Shown: positions 33,560 to 46,900, numbered from the stretch's first letter. The stretch is 64,000 nt of DNA from Nilaparvata lugens (GCF_014356525.2 NC_052507.1:44456022-44520021); one strand, 5' to 3'. The notes: generated by a model not told the origin, from the sequence alone. Translations and numbers: made by a program.

Positions 33560-36475
33560 TTTTCATTTTCATAGTATTGCTTTTCGTAACATTAAAGGAC
33601 TGATGAATTTCGAAGTATTTTCTATTCTGGTTGTGAATATAGATGTTATTATGGAATGTTGAATATTATTGTTTAACTTTGTGCTCATATATTCTATTGG
33701 TATTCATGATAAATTAAGCTTGGTAAATATATTTTGTTCATTTATAGTGGTTTTGTATAGAATAATTATTGAACTAGCGTGAGTTTTAACTTTTGACTTA
33801 CTGAAAGACAAAGTCGTTGTCCGTCTGTTTGTATGTTCTACAATAACTTTAGAAAGAATTGATCAATCTTCTCAAATTATGAACACATATTCTCCGAACC
33901 CTTTTACAGGTCAAGTTTGTTGGACAACAAATTGACTCACTCTTTTGTCCTTTTTCAGGATATAAGAATAACATTGAAAGTGCATTAGAAAAAAATTGTT
34001 ATGATCTATCATTTGGTCAGCTGAAGAATTCTTTGCATGCAATTACTACAGTTTTTCCATTCATTCATTCGTAACATCATCTGAGGTTATTTGGGAGCAA
34101 AGTTAGTAGACTGTCTACTAACGTTGATTTGGGAGCAATCACACACACTGACATAATATGATTTTAGCTGGTTCATTATACTTTACAACTTTTGTATCAA
34201 CAAAATGATATGGGTTGATATAATTATCAATTTGCGGTTTTGGCTATTTATTTTCTCTTGGAACTATGTATCGAAATCATGTATCAAACATTTAAAAAAA
34301 TCTTTGAGTGTCAAAGATGTTGAAGCGACAGAGTAATATTTTTAGAGTAATTTTTCATTTCAAATAACATTCCCAATGGAAACTGCTGTCAAATTATTAT
34401 TGTAAGAGAAATATTTAGCAGCTTTAGTAATTTTCATAAACTCTGTATAATCAAAAGTTGAGGGTTTCAAAGATTACAATGCAAAACAGTTCTTGAGCGA
34501 GTTCTCTGAACCACGGGGGTCACAAGTTCATACAGATAGAAAAAAGATAAATTCTTTTAACCGTATATTATCATAATATGCTAGAATAGTATCAGTAGTT
34601 ATTAGTAATTTTTCATATAGTGATAGCTAATAGTGGGTTATAGTAATTGCAAAAATAATAGACTATTTATTATTTGATATAGCCTATTACTAAATAAGTT
34701 TCATAGAATGTGTAAATTATTTATTATGCAGATTTTTATATAATTTGCATTCATCAATTCCATTGAATTAAATTGAATTGTCATTCTGGGATATATTATG
34801 TCACACACTGTCAACAAATTTATTACTTTATATTTCTTTTCTATAAAATATATTATTGAAAGGAAATAAATTATGGAGGTTTCTGTTTTCTTCGTGATCT
34901 ATTCATTATTTGAGTTTATGAATTTTGTACTCAGAAATAAATATGGCTGTCTAGCAAGTAGTCAAATAGAAAAAAGCATGAAATATTTTTTTCTGTATAC
35001 CCAGTTTCCAGTAAGTTACAATTAATCCAGAAGATATAAAGAATAATTTTATTTGACTTTAATTTTTATTAATGGACTAATCATATGAATAGATGGTATG
35101 GTGATTTAATAATAAATTATTTGATTTGAAGTTTCACTTTGAATTGAAAAAAAGTATAACAATAATTGATGGAGCCTCAATTTAATCATTGATAAAAATT
35201 AATCTGGAAGGATCTCATTATCAGATTATTTGCCAATGTGTAATAGAATTGACTCATTTATTTATTTATGCATTCATAGAAATAAAATAATTCCAAACTT
35301 ATTATGAATTATATTGGAAAAGGAACAACAGCTTTTATGTTGATATCAGCAGCATGAGATAATACTGAGAGGGAAATTATGGAGTACTGTAGTATCACAC
35401 AGAAAATATATTTTCCTTTCTCCTCTCTGAGAAGTTACTGTACTAGTGTGTGATTCACTGTATGGTGTGTGCATGTGTGCGTGTATGCGCTTCATAAAAT
35501 TGAAAAGACAGCAGAGCAGAGCAAGCCGATCATCTACTAGTAATATTGGATAATTGCCAATCGTGACTTGTTTTTATTTTGTTGAATGTGGATGTGGAAT
35601 GACAATAGCGGAGCAAGGGGAGTAGGTGACAGAGTACTACAACTGTTGGAGGGGGATTTCTGAATTAGCGGGGAAGGCCTGTCGATGGTACTGATCTCTC
35701 GTAGCGAGTTGAAGAACTAACTGTTAGTCACCCATTTTACCCCCCTCCACACCCACTCCACACTGCTGGTCACCCATTAAGCGCAACATTAGATGAGTTC
35801 TCTGTCCCTTCTCTGTGACAATGCATTGTTGTTAGCTTGGTTGTGACGTCGAGATGGGTGGATTTGGCAGTAGATGTTGGCTTCAGAGGCTAGACTTCTC
35901 AGCGTGTCTATTCTATAGCTGGTCTAAGGTAATATCTGGAACACAAAATATCTGTTCCAAAGTGGGAATACAAGTAATTTTACTGTAATGTTTGTGATAG
36001 AGAAATAGTTCAAGGCTGACTTATTTTCTAGAATAATCTAAATAGCTGACTTATAAGCTAACCCAATTTATAGCTGGTATTTATATATTTTTTCATGGAA
36101 ATTGAACTTGAACTTTAGACAGTAAAATTGACTTGACATATCTTTTTGGACTTGTTTTTCATTATCAGAATTCGGGAATAGTATACTTTTGGGCCAAGCC
36201 TGTTGTTCTTTTTCAATTATATTTATATGACTTGCAATTGCATCAAGAAATAAAAAAAAGTAATATAATATTTATTTTTCATAGATATTGTAATATTTCT
36301 CAATCTAATAGCCTATATTACGGTATAACATATTTATTATTTTCTAGATGATATATTTATTAGTTTTTCAATATAATAGCATTAAATTTGTGGGTTATGT
36401 TATGATGCATAATGTAACTTGCAACAGAAACAGTTTCTTGTGAATGGAAGTTTGATTAGCAATGGTAATGCTACA
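33560..36475. other. Intergenic stretch, nothing recognised
   Basis: AT-rich DNA without a convincing coding frame. A less AT-rich segment near 35580-35900 was checked for exons and none was supported. Confidence 0.45.
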
Positions 36476-36871
36476 GTGAGCTCCATGTTATAATGGCAGT
36501 GGAGAAAGATAAGGTATCGTAACAACATTGTTGATACAGGTTTGTTGATGGTAGATGACGGTTTATTGATGGTATCAACAGTGACGACAGTATCTGATAC
36601 AGATTTATTGATGTAATATTAACTGATCATTCTCGTTTACAATAATCAATTTTATTTTATTAAACAAAAAATTAAATTTTTAATGATTTCATAATAAATT
36701 TTCACAATTAAAAATAAGTTTGTTCTTCATTTATTAATTCTACACTGTTAAAAGACGATCTGGCAACAGAGCTAAGCAAGAAAGATATAGTGCTATCCAC
36801 TTTGTTGAATGATAGACAAGGATAGCAATATCATTACTAGACAAACACTGTTATTATAACATGTACCTCAC
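36476..36871. mobile_element. TA-MITE family member (about 396 bp)
   Basis: The left end GTGAGCTCCATGTTATAATG is inverted against the right end, which ends CATGTACCTCAC followed by TA. Compared with the 211-bp relative at 18587, the middle is different and longer. The left boundary is less sure because TACA rather than plain TA precedes it. Confidence 0.7.
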
Positions 36872-36877
36872 TAAGTG

Positions 36878-37024
36878 CCGGTTGCACAACAGCCAGTTAA
36901 ATTTTAACCGTGATTAATTCCATAAGAACCAATCAGAGAAGCCGTCTTTTATAAAACGCCTTCTCTGATTGGTTGTCGTGAAATTAATCACGGTTAAAAT
37001 TTAACCGGCTTTTGTGCAACCGGG
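36878..37024. mobile_element. Palindromic fold-back element (147 bp)
   Basis: Both halves carry CCGGTTGCACAA, then GTTAAATTTTAACCGTGATT and CCAATCAGAGAA in inverted orientation around a short centre near 36950. Almost the entire element self-pairs. It directly abuts the TA-MITE on its left, and another MITE-like end (CCACTGTCATT ... GTGGACCT, 37036-37060) on its right, suggesting insertions into or next to one another. Confidence 0.78.
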
Positions 37025-37077
37025 CCATAATCTCTCTCCACTGTCATTAAAACGTGGACCTTATATTTTATTCTGAA

Positions 37078-37357
37078 TAATGGACATTTAAAATCACTTG
37101 AAAGGTGAAAATAGTAGTGATCTTTTAAAAAGTTTGAAATAGGGTACTATGTAATTATTTTCACAAAGTTTGAATAAAATGTAATTATTTCCACATATTT
37201 TGAATAATGGACATTCAAGAATCACTTGAAAGCTGAAAATAGTATGAAAAGTTAGAAATAGGTTTCTATGTAATTATTTCCATGCTAATTGAATAACAAT
37301 CCACATATAATAATTCTATGTAATTATTTCCATGCTAATTGAATAACAATCCACACT
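37078..37357. repeat. Degenerate short tandem repeats upstream of WDR43
   Basis: Two levels are visible. GGACATT-AA-ATCACTTGAAAG recurs at 37082 and 37208. Further on, CTATGTAATTATTTCCATGC with TAATTGAATAACAATCCACA occurs twice, at 37266 and 37316. They end about 450 bp before the WDR43 start codon. Confidence 0.7.
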
Positions 37358-37810
37358 CGGAAGGTAGTTTTCAATTATGTAATAATTGGCTACTACAAAT
37401 ACGAGCAATTCAAATTAGCTCAGAACTATTCCATTTAAAACATGTATGCTGAGACGTAGCTCTTAAATATTGGTTCAATGGTCTCTAGATATTACAGAAC
37501 ATATCAAGCAACAGCCTCATGGCATTTTTATATATTATGCAGAATCAATTTTAAGGTTATAATATTTCGTTATTTGTGAAGAAAACGTGCACGCGGCTTA
37601 TAATAAGTTTTTAGTTGTTATTCTGGTTGTTTATTAAAAATGGATAGTTTTCAGTATTCTTGCTATTTATGTAAAATTCCAGTTCTACTCATTGTATAAT
37701 TGTAAATTAGCTTATCAATTTATTTTGTTTTGTGATTTTTGAATCAAGACTTTATGATTTTCTGCACTTGACATTGTAAAGTTGATTATGTTATTGCAAA
37801 TTAGCTAAAA

Positions 37811-37987
37811 ATGGGCGAGACTCACTTATTCTCAAACTGTGGACATTATCTGGCCCATTTAAGTCTTAATGGATCCATTCGTATTTGGGAAACAGAAACT
37901 AATGTTTTGAAACAAGAATTTACCCCTAGTTTATCATCAACACCAAGTCCTATGGTATGGGTATCGATTCAAACAGATACACCAGAA
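37811..37987 (+). CDS. WDR43: WDR43 exon 1
   Basis: 59 codons from ATG to a GTAAGT donor, phase 0. The first half of blade 1 reads CGHYLAHLSLNGSIRIWETE. No upstream in-frame ATG fits better. Confidence 0.88.
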
Positions 37988-40900
37988 GTAAGTATAATCT
38001 TGACATATTTTTCTTGAAAATTTGTAGTTTCAAACATGGTTCGTCTTCAGTTGAATTACTGTATTGACAGGGACGTAGCTGCAAAAGAGCCAACCGTGGT
38101 TGGGCCCTAGTGGTCCAGAGAAAAATGAGTTTCTGTAGAAGAAATCGTTTAAAAACGTGTGTTTTTCACAGAAAAAAACATTTAACTTACCAGTCCCAGT
38201 CCACAACAGCCCAAGTTTGAAGCATATAAAGCAACATAGCCATTAATAAAATTAAAATGAAGATAAATACTGCTAATCTCAAATGTATAGAGAACAGCAG
38301 ATTAAAAAGGAAAAAAGTATTAGTAAAAGATTGGTAATTTACAATTGGGCAACCGGGAGACCCAGTAAGGCTGTAAGAAAAGTGAGGGATTTGAGTAGAA
38401 CTTCTGGTTTATCAAAATTCTATGTCACTAGTAATTCCAAAACAACAACAGCTAGAAATGAGGCATTAAAACAATACTATTATGATTGATAGCTGTAGGT
38501 AAGTAAACTTATAATTAGAAAAGAGGCATGGCTAGATCAGGGCAGCTATACTCCGTGCAAACATTGGATTGTAGGGCATGATGACAATGTATTTTTCATG
38601 ACAATGTCGTATCATTTCTGTGAACGTTCTTACAAAATAGCCTGCGCTTCGATTTTTCATTTTTTATTAGACTTATTCCAATGAGTTCTCGTTGTAAAAG
38701 TTTTTATTTACATAGAAGTATGCTGGATAATTACTCAAGAGCTCAAATTGGGCTAAAGTTTTATTAAAATGGTTTCTGTTGGAAAAATTGTTTGTTTATA
38801 GTGATCTCCTAGTTCGTTAGCCTACTCATGTTTTAATCTTAAATGGATAGCCTACTCACTTACTTGATACTTGAATCCTTCGTCGTTAGCTGGGATGACA
38901 GACAGACTGTGTCAAGGAAGACGAGGAGCACGTTCCCTCAGATTCTGGTGAGACCATGGACATTGTTGGGGAATAAAGGCTCATCCTCCAGCTCCGTCAG
39001 CGAATAGATGGGCCGCTCTACCAGTCGCTCCTTTATCGTGCGTTTGAAAGCATTTTTTTCAGCTTCCTCAACAGACCTGGGGAGCTGATTGAACAATTTA
39101 AGAGCCGCTATGTGGAAGCTCCTTTGGGTCCCTGTCAGACTGTTATGGGGTATATCCAAGTTCCCTGCACCTCGGGTTTGGTGAACATGTATGCTACTCC
39201 GTTTCTTCAGGCTGTCCACTTTGTCTTTTACATATTAGTGAGCAATATATGTACTGGCTGAACATTGTCATAATTCTCAGTTTTCTGAACAGTGGACTGC
39301 AATGTTCCAGGCGGTCCGAGAAGGTTATGATTCTGATTGCCTTTTTCTGAAGCAGTAGCACGTCCGATGCAGTTGAAGCATGCCCCCAAATCAAAATCCC
39401 GTAGGTTATATGGCTGTGGAACAGTGAGTGATAGGCTGTCAGCAAATAATCCATCTTCACCACATATCTCAGCTTTCTGAGCAGATGAAGTACTCTTGAA
39501 AGTTTCGTACAAGTCTGAGTGATGTGTACATTCCATTTCAGCTTCTTGTCAATCCAGAATCCCAACAATTTCACTGGCACATTTTCAACATTCCCAGCTT
39601 CATTTTTTAATGAGCAAATAAGAGTTTGGGATTTGTCTTCATTGAGTTTCAGGCGATTTGTCAGGAACCATCCATTCGCCTCATGGGTGAGAATTTCATT
39701 TCTTGCATCGACTTGGTTTCTTGAATTTCCTCTTGATATAATTGTTGTGTCATAGAAAGCTTGGTATGGAATTGCAGAGTGGACAACAACAAATGATAAT
39801 GGAAGCTCCTGAATTGAAGACAAAACAAAATTATAATATAATATTGGGAAAACAGCTAAATTGACATCAGAGTGTTTGATGTTTTAAAATACGTACAGTA
39901 CTATTAAAATTCTTTATTAGCTTTCCTAAGGATATTAAGGACGTATAGTAAGCTACTCGAAGTTCTTTGCAACTGTGAAGAAAAAAACTCATAGAAAGGT
40001 TACTCTACTCTTTTCGGGAGCTGAGTGAGGGAGCCTCTATTTTGGGGATCTTGCACCCCACAGCATGAATGAAAATGCCGATTACTTTTATTGAAATTTA
40101 CTGGAAAACTTTGACACTGCCTACCTAGAAACCCTAGTTCTTGACAACGACTTCAAATTATATGAATTAAGTTTTCTTAGATTTTCCGTGAACTAATGAA
40201 AAGAAGATAAAGAAAATTGAATAGCGATCCTTGTGTTTGCGGGTCGCCTATCTGCGAACTACCTCATGCATGACAGGAAAGTTACTAAAAGTTCATTTTT
40301 TCAAGGATGGGGTGGAGCCCATGCTAGCCTCCCAGGAAAAAGACTCAGGCCAGTTAATGGAGCTTATAAACGACTATCCAGGGTATCAATCTGAAGAACT
40401 TCGGTCTTTTTTGAAAAAATTCAGAAAAATCTACTTTCTTGAGAATTTTGCGGAGCTTTCGCAATTTTATAAGAAACGAGGCTCATGTCAGTTGTTAGGG
40501 CTATAAATAGCTATCCAGGTTATAATTCGTTTGTTTTGAGCCGTGCTCAAGTAAACCGTGAAAAAATCACGTTTTATATGGACTTCTTTATATGGATTCT
40601 ACGGGTCGGATCCACATGGTATAAGAACCTTGAGTTTTAAATTTCTAGTTAACTAGGAATATTGTGTTTCATAAAACTACTAATTTGGAATCAGTGGACC
40701 TTGAAACGTTTAGAAAACTTGTTATTGGGGAACCTTAATTCTTTTTTGGAAAGTTGTCCTGTTGCACTTCAAATTTCAACTCAGTTTTCCAACGTTTACA
40801 AGAGCGACCAAACTTGAAATACCACAAACTTGTTTCTCAGGGAACGTTATAGAGTTTCAATGATATATAGAGATTGAATGATATTGATTTTCCGAAATAT

Positions 40901-43900
40901 AATCTAATTACGCTTTAGCCAAATATCCAAAGTCTTGATCGTTAGCCAGGTTTTCCCGTATAGATCACAAAAAAATTAACTTGGGAATCAAGATGGCGTG
41001 GCATCACAGTCCCTCAAAGCTATCCCCAAGGAAATCACTGATACTGTAATAGCTTCTTTCAATCAGCTACCTTGACAGCCTCTTCTTGAAAACACCTATA
41101 GGAGATCCCTCACCGAGCCCGGCAGCAGGTTGAACATTTTGAGTGCCAACACTGGAAAAGAGTCCGTCACTTTTGACAACCTACAGCCTGGAATCTCCCA
41201 ACTGTAGCCTTCCGCGGGTACCGTATGAACGCACCTGACACCTACTCATCATGTTAGCCCTGTTCATCTTCACTGCAGTAAGTGAGGCTAGAATGTACAG
41301 CCCGAAGACGATGTCCACTTTCAGGCGTCTGAAGATGGGTTGACAATGGGCAATGAAGCTATACTGTAGGTAAGGATCCGCAGTGCCTTCTTTTGAAGAA
41401 GCAGGATGTCATTGGCATGCGGAGAATGGCCCCAGACAATAACTCCATAGCTGCACATGACTGCCAAACACCGCATGATACATCATTAGAAGTCTCTTGA
41501 GACTCAGGAGGCTTCTCAGCTTTCTGAACAGATAGATTACTCTAGACCTAGACAGTCTCCTGCATACCTGGTCAATATGCGTCTCCCAACCTTATTTGGC
41601 TTCGATTCCAAAGTCAAGCAAAGTGATTGCTTCATCCCTTGGAGTGTGGGTGCCAAGAGTACAAAGCATCTCCTGTGTCTTGGCCTCGTTCAACTTGAGT
41701 TTGTTTGCAGCAAACCACTCTTTAGCCTCGGAAAACAGCTCCTGTGTACAGCGTTTAGCTTCCAGGGGTCCACTGCCCTTACCAACCATGGTAGTATCAT
41801 CAGCAAGCAGCAGACTAGAATTCTGTAGGTGGAGAACGTTGATGAGTATGAGAAATAACAGCGGCCCAAGCATAGATCCTTGAGGAACTCCATGTGTTAC
41901 TCTACTTTCCTCTGAAATGGCACCCATCACCGACACAACCTGCCTCCTGTCGCTTAGATAGTCTGCCACCATGCTCCATGCACTGTCCCCGATGCCATAC
42001 CTATATAGCCTATATACTTTGTCCAGCAGGATGTTATGCGACACGCAGTCCAAGGCTTTTTTCAGGTCACACAACACAAGGTTCAATTCAATTCAAAAAG
42101 TTATTTATTTCATAAGCCGTACAAGGAATTACAGTGGTAGCCTACATCATAAAATAAGAATAAACTTTACAATATAAATAAGACAATGTCAGCACCACAG
42201 AAATGACAGCATATATACAAATATATTAAGAAATATTTACTCTCGCAGAGGCATTACTGCCTGTGTGCGAGAATGAGTCTAAGGTAGGAATAGGCATATA
42301 TATATATATTTCGCAGTACTTGCATAGATCGGTTAAGCTTGTTGACATTTCAATAATAGTGACACTAACCCCCCCCCCCTAAGAAACAAACTAAATTTCT
42401 CCCCCTATCCTTATGCAACCCCCTAGGAACCCAAGAAACCCCTTCCCGCCCACCCATAAGTGACGTTCCCCCCATCCAAACCCAACAAACAGACAAAGAA
42501 ACAGATCACCCACAAAGGCGTGAAAACGCCAACACCCGCACATACACACACACACACACCAACACACACACACACACACACACAAACACCATCACCAACA
42601 CATACACACTCACACACCTCAAAAAGAGAGAATCAGGAGATTAAAAAAAATAGCCAGTATAATGATAAAAATTTGTAATAGTGACCGGTGATAGAATGTG
42701 TAAAGTCTTATGATTTTATTAGTTTTTTAGCTCATTTGAATCCAGCCCTAGAATCTAAACTCTGAAGTAATCAATCTTTCACAGCTCTCGCCTCTACCGA
42801 TACCCCGAATCCACCTTTTAATTGCTATTTTGAATGCAGATATTTTATAGTTAATGAATTCTGTTACAGCTATAGGTAAGTTTTTTAACAGAACATGGGC
42901 TATGTAGTATGAATTAGTAGTGAAGATGGTTTTATTTACCCTTGGCATTTGGATATTATTATGTATTACTCTCCTTGTTGTATAATTATGAGTGATAGTA
43001 TTAAATATGTCAATAGTTTTTGAATATGTATGTTGCCAAAGTTCTAATGTATAATTGCCTGTCATCAAGCAACTCCATCTCCGCGAAAACCGCCTCAGTC
43101 GAGTAGTCCCAACGCCTCCCAAGTGCAGCCTTTAGAATCAGTTTTTGTGTAATGAATAGAGGACTCAAAATAGATCTGAATCCTCCTCCATAAGCTAGGA
43201 TCCCTCCTTCAATAATTGATTGAACAAATGCGTAATAAATTGTTAGGATTTCGTTCTTGTTCAAATATTCTCTAAGTTTCCTAAAAACATAATCATTTTT
43301 CTTAGTCTGCTGTTCTGAAAAGCAACATGTGCAGACCAGTACTATCTATTATCAATAATCACACCTAGATATTTATAAGAGTCTACCCTTGTAATTGACT
43401 CACAGTTACAAGAGGAATTGTTAATGTTACCACATGTATGCAGTTTGACCCCTTCAACTGAGGTGTCGCTAGCATCTCTCAGGGAGACCGGCATGAACTT
43501 TGTCTTACTGACATTGAGTGTCAATAAATTATGGTCAAACCATGTTTTTAATGACGCCAAGTCTCTCTTTGCCCTATTCAGTACGGATTCCCAGTCAGGC
43601 CCCCTAACCAGAACAGCAGCGTCATCTGCAAAGAGATAGATCCTGCTATTTAGGTTCAATCTTGCAAGGTTATTTACATAAATCAAGAATAATAATGGAC
43701 CTAGGTTGCTTCCTTGAATTACCCCATATTCTACTTGTTTCAGCTGGCTATTTCCTCCATTTATAACAGTAAACTGTTTACGGTTACTGAAATACTATTT
43801 AAACAAATTAAATGAGTCTCCCTCTATCTCAATCAGTTCCATTTTCTTGAGCAACTTTCCCCTATCCACAGAATCGAATGCCTTGGCCAGATCCAAGAAT

Positions 43901-46900
43901 ATCAATGCACATTTTTCATTACTTCCCAAGGCAAAATTCACATCTCTGGTTATAGCGAAGAGGGCATCTGAAATATTTTTTGATTTTCTAAAACCATATT
44001 GAGAATTAGTTAATAATCTATTACTTTCAAAGTATGTAGTTAATTGGTCTTTTATTACTTTTTCAAGAATTTTGGAAAATACGCTAAGTAGGCTGATTGG
44101 ACAAAAGTTTGAACTCTCAGTTATGTCTCCTGATTTGAACAATGGAATCACCTTTGCAATTTTGAGGGCGTCAGGAAACTCGCCCGAAGCGATGCTCAAG
44201 TTGATGATATGCAGAAGTGGATCAGATAGGCTTTGAAAGTGGGATTTCAGGGTATCAGTAGAAATACAATCATACCCAGGAGCCGAACCGCCGCGCAGGG
44301 AATTCACATAAGTAAGCAACTCTGTCTTGTCGATAGTGTGTAGGATCAGTCTACTGCGTATTCTGAGTCATTTACCACCGGTGGGCCTATAGGGTTTATT
44401 CTATCAGCTAAGTTACTTCCCACATTGGAAAAATATTCATTGAATTCTTCAGCTACATGCATTCTTTTATCCCCCGGATATGTCTTTCCTGCCGTGTACT
44501 GGTCCAGTGGAAAGGGGTCTTTGTTTTTTCTTTTACCAGACAATTCATTCACAGTCTGCCAGAATAGTTCTGGATTATTTTTAGAATCGAAAATTTTTGT
44601 TTTGTAGTAGTGGGTCTTGGTTCTCCTTATCAATGAATTCAGTTTATTTCTGTAATTGATATATTAGTTTTTAAGTTGTTGATTGAAGGGCTGGTTCCTA
44701 AGCTGTTTACTTACATACTTACATTGTCCCGTTTTCTAATTGAACGTATTAAACCTTCCGTCATCCAGGACTTCAGTTTTACCTCCCTACCTATTGCTGA
44801 ATTTCTTGATTTTTGTAGATTTTTCTATAAAGTTTTTTAAAATGGAGAAGAAAATGTTACAGGATGAATTTAATTCTTGTTCATTAGTGACAGCCCTCCA
44901 ATCACAATTGCTTATAAATTCATGTAAAGATTTTTTGTCGATATATTCTTCGTATTTTTTTACTGAATTGATTATTATTGGTTTCGAAATTCCTAGTGCA
45001 ATACTGTAATGGTCAGTCACATCCGTCATTACAACAGCTGTTTTCAGGCAATTATAGAATGTCTTGTCTGATAAAAACTAGTATATTTATCAATACCGCT
45101 CATAAATCCATTTTCAAACATCATGTCTAGATATCTTTCAGTTTTGTTATCTGTCTGCAATAGCCTATGTTAGCGTTAATGTCACCCACAAGAACACAAG
45201 TTTCATTCCTATTGATATTCATGTAATAGTTGCGAAGTGCATTAGTGAAGTCATCCAGGTCACTGTCGTGAGTACGATAAACTGTAAGGTTTATATTTTT
45301 TCAATCACTATCAAACGAAAATCCCAGATAGCCTAAATGCTGAAAATCACCCCTAAGACTTCTGCTACTGCAGACATTGACAACAGGGTTAACAGCTAGA
45401 TGGACATTCGATGAGAACTACTATCCAAAAATTAGTTGCCAGCCCGGGAATCGAACCCGGTACCTCCCAATTGCTAGTCAGGAATGCTTACCCTTACACC
45501 AAACTGACAATCTCTGGATAGCAGCGCTCATTCTACACGAAGCCATAGCGGCCAACCCGTTACAGATGGAATTAAATAGAGAATGCATTTATTCAAAATG
45601 CCAATCAATATACAATCACTATCAAACGAAAATCCCTGATAAATACTGAGCGCTGCTATCCAGAGATTGTCGGTTTGGTGTAAGGGTAAGCATTCCTGAC
45701 TAGCAATTGGGAGGTACCGGGTTCGATTCCCGGGCTGGCAACTAATTTTTGGATAGTAGTTCTCATCGAATTTCCATCTAGCTGTTAACCCTGTTGTCAA
45801 TGTCTGCAGTAGCAGAAGTCTTCGGGGTGATTTTCAGCATTTATCTTAGATTTTCGTTTGATAGTGATTGTATATTGATTGGCATTTGAATAAATGTTAT
45901 ATTTTTTCCATGATACGTTAATTCTATACTCAAACCATACACGTCGGCCAGCTCCATCTGTCTACATTCACTCACACTCCCTCCCTCCCTTACATACACC
46001 AACACTCCGTTATTCTTGTTTCTCCATCTGTTCGTTTTAAAAGCCCTATAACCCTCCAATTGAATACCCGCAGTATCGTCTCCCAACCAAGTTTCCCCCA
46101 GCATGATTACATCCCATATCACATTACTTCCATGCGAATAAGTTATGTAATTATCGAAATTTTTATTGAAGCTTCTGATATTCAAATATATGAACTTTAG
46201 GTCATTTTCACCATTGGAGAAAAAGTTGTTCACCTCAAAAGCCTCAACACTTACATTCAATACGTCTGTAATCATCCAGATGAGCATCCCTAAATGACAT
46301 CAAATCTACTATAAGTAAATAAGGTTTTCATTTGCAAGAAGCAATGGGAAGAAATTTGTAATTAAAAAAAAATAAAGAAAAAACTTTGCTCGTAAAACGC
46401 GGCCGCCCGTACCCCCCAACCCGCCCATGAAGCCCCATCCAAATACAAGTCCCATCTAAGTTGAAATATACATATATATATATATAACCCGGATAAACAA
46501 AAAATAAATAAATACACTTTCCATGAAGCTGCCACAGGAAGCACCTAGAGCCCCTCCCTAGACCCACTCTCACATTGATAGAAAAAATAAAGAAATAACA
46601 CAGAAAACGACCTAGATAAATAGATGTTTACAAAATGATGAAAGTTCAATAATGGGTGATAGTGACAGACTAAGGGCGCCGAGTAGAAGACTCAGTTATT
46701 GCAGTTATCAATTCAACTTGTTATCTACACATCAATTAGATAAGTCGCAGCAGATCAGATGGGAACAGCCTGACTCCGATAGTACGAATGTAACAATGAG
46801 TACGACAGCTTAAAACGACCTTGTAGAGGAATAAAATATGATAAATTATATTCCTACTGTACTCATAGTGATTATGCTTATTATTATATGTTTAAAAACA

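Larger units (their letters stand above)
45303..45896. mobile_element. Inverted pair of tRNA-derived SINEs (594 bp)
   Basis: The left arm (45303-45530) and right arm (45647-45869) are reverse complements over about 225 bp with a few mismatches; a 116-bp spacer lies between. Each arm carries a tRNA-like body with RNA polymerase III A and B boxes. The spacer includes a third copy of the SINE tail (about 45587-45642) in minus orientation. The right end carries the complete tail, ending TTTGAATAAATG, while the left end lacks it. Direct 12-bp repeats flank the whole unit, so it was inserted in one event. Confidence 0.82.
42748..46287 (-). pseudogene. LINE B ORF2: endonuclease-reverse transcriptase
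   Basis: Minus-strand pieces in order: EN N-part (45841-46287: LKFIYLNIRSFNKN, MLGETWL); EN C-part (45029-45290 and 44787-45029: CVLVGDIN, TDVTDHYSIALG); linker (44346-44633); RT (43795-44319: KVIPLFKSGD, FCPISLLSVFSKILEKVI, SQYGFRKSKN, FLDLAKAFDSV); then after an in-frame TAG at 43795-43797 YFSNRK, QGSNLGPLLF and the FADDAAVLV catalytic box (43342-43740). The thumb and C-terminus (42748-43264) are in other frames. About 980 codons once the insertion is discounted. The motif set is intact; the lesions are a few stops and frameshifts, so it is fairly young. Confidence 0.85.
42086..46290 (-). mobile_element. Younger, near full-length LINE ORF2 (LINE B) inserted into LINE A
   Basis: On the minus strand there is an endonuclease-RT ORF2 (46287 to about 42748), then a 3' UTR with a CA microsatellite and a C run, ending in a TTGAATTGAATTG tail at 42082-42095. 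The tail joins the middle of LINE A's RT, which shows the order of insertion. The endonuclease is split by the 594-bp SINE pair. The 5' end is uncertain: it may be close to 46.8 kb or, if the ORF1 at 48539-49556 belongs to it, near 49.7 kb. Confidence 0.8.

Noticed and set aside
38283..38489. Basic frame with GRPSKAVRKVRD as a WDR43 exon
   Set aside because: No family match, the wrong position relative to the WDR43 propeller, and exon 1 already joins exon 2 in phase.
42391..42678. Open frames with Cys-Val or Thr-His repeats
   Set aside because: They are translations of a CA/TG microsatellite inside a LINE 3' UTR.
45667..45741. Possible functional tRNA-Ala (AGC) gene
   Set aside because: The D stem is imperfect, the body continues into a retroposon tail, it occurs in an inverted duplicate, and the unit is bounded by target duplications. 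It is a SINE head.
45377..45800. Two 90-codon frames of nearly the same protein on opposite strands
   Set aside because: They come from the inverted SINE arms; the tRNA-like body is being translated by chance.
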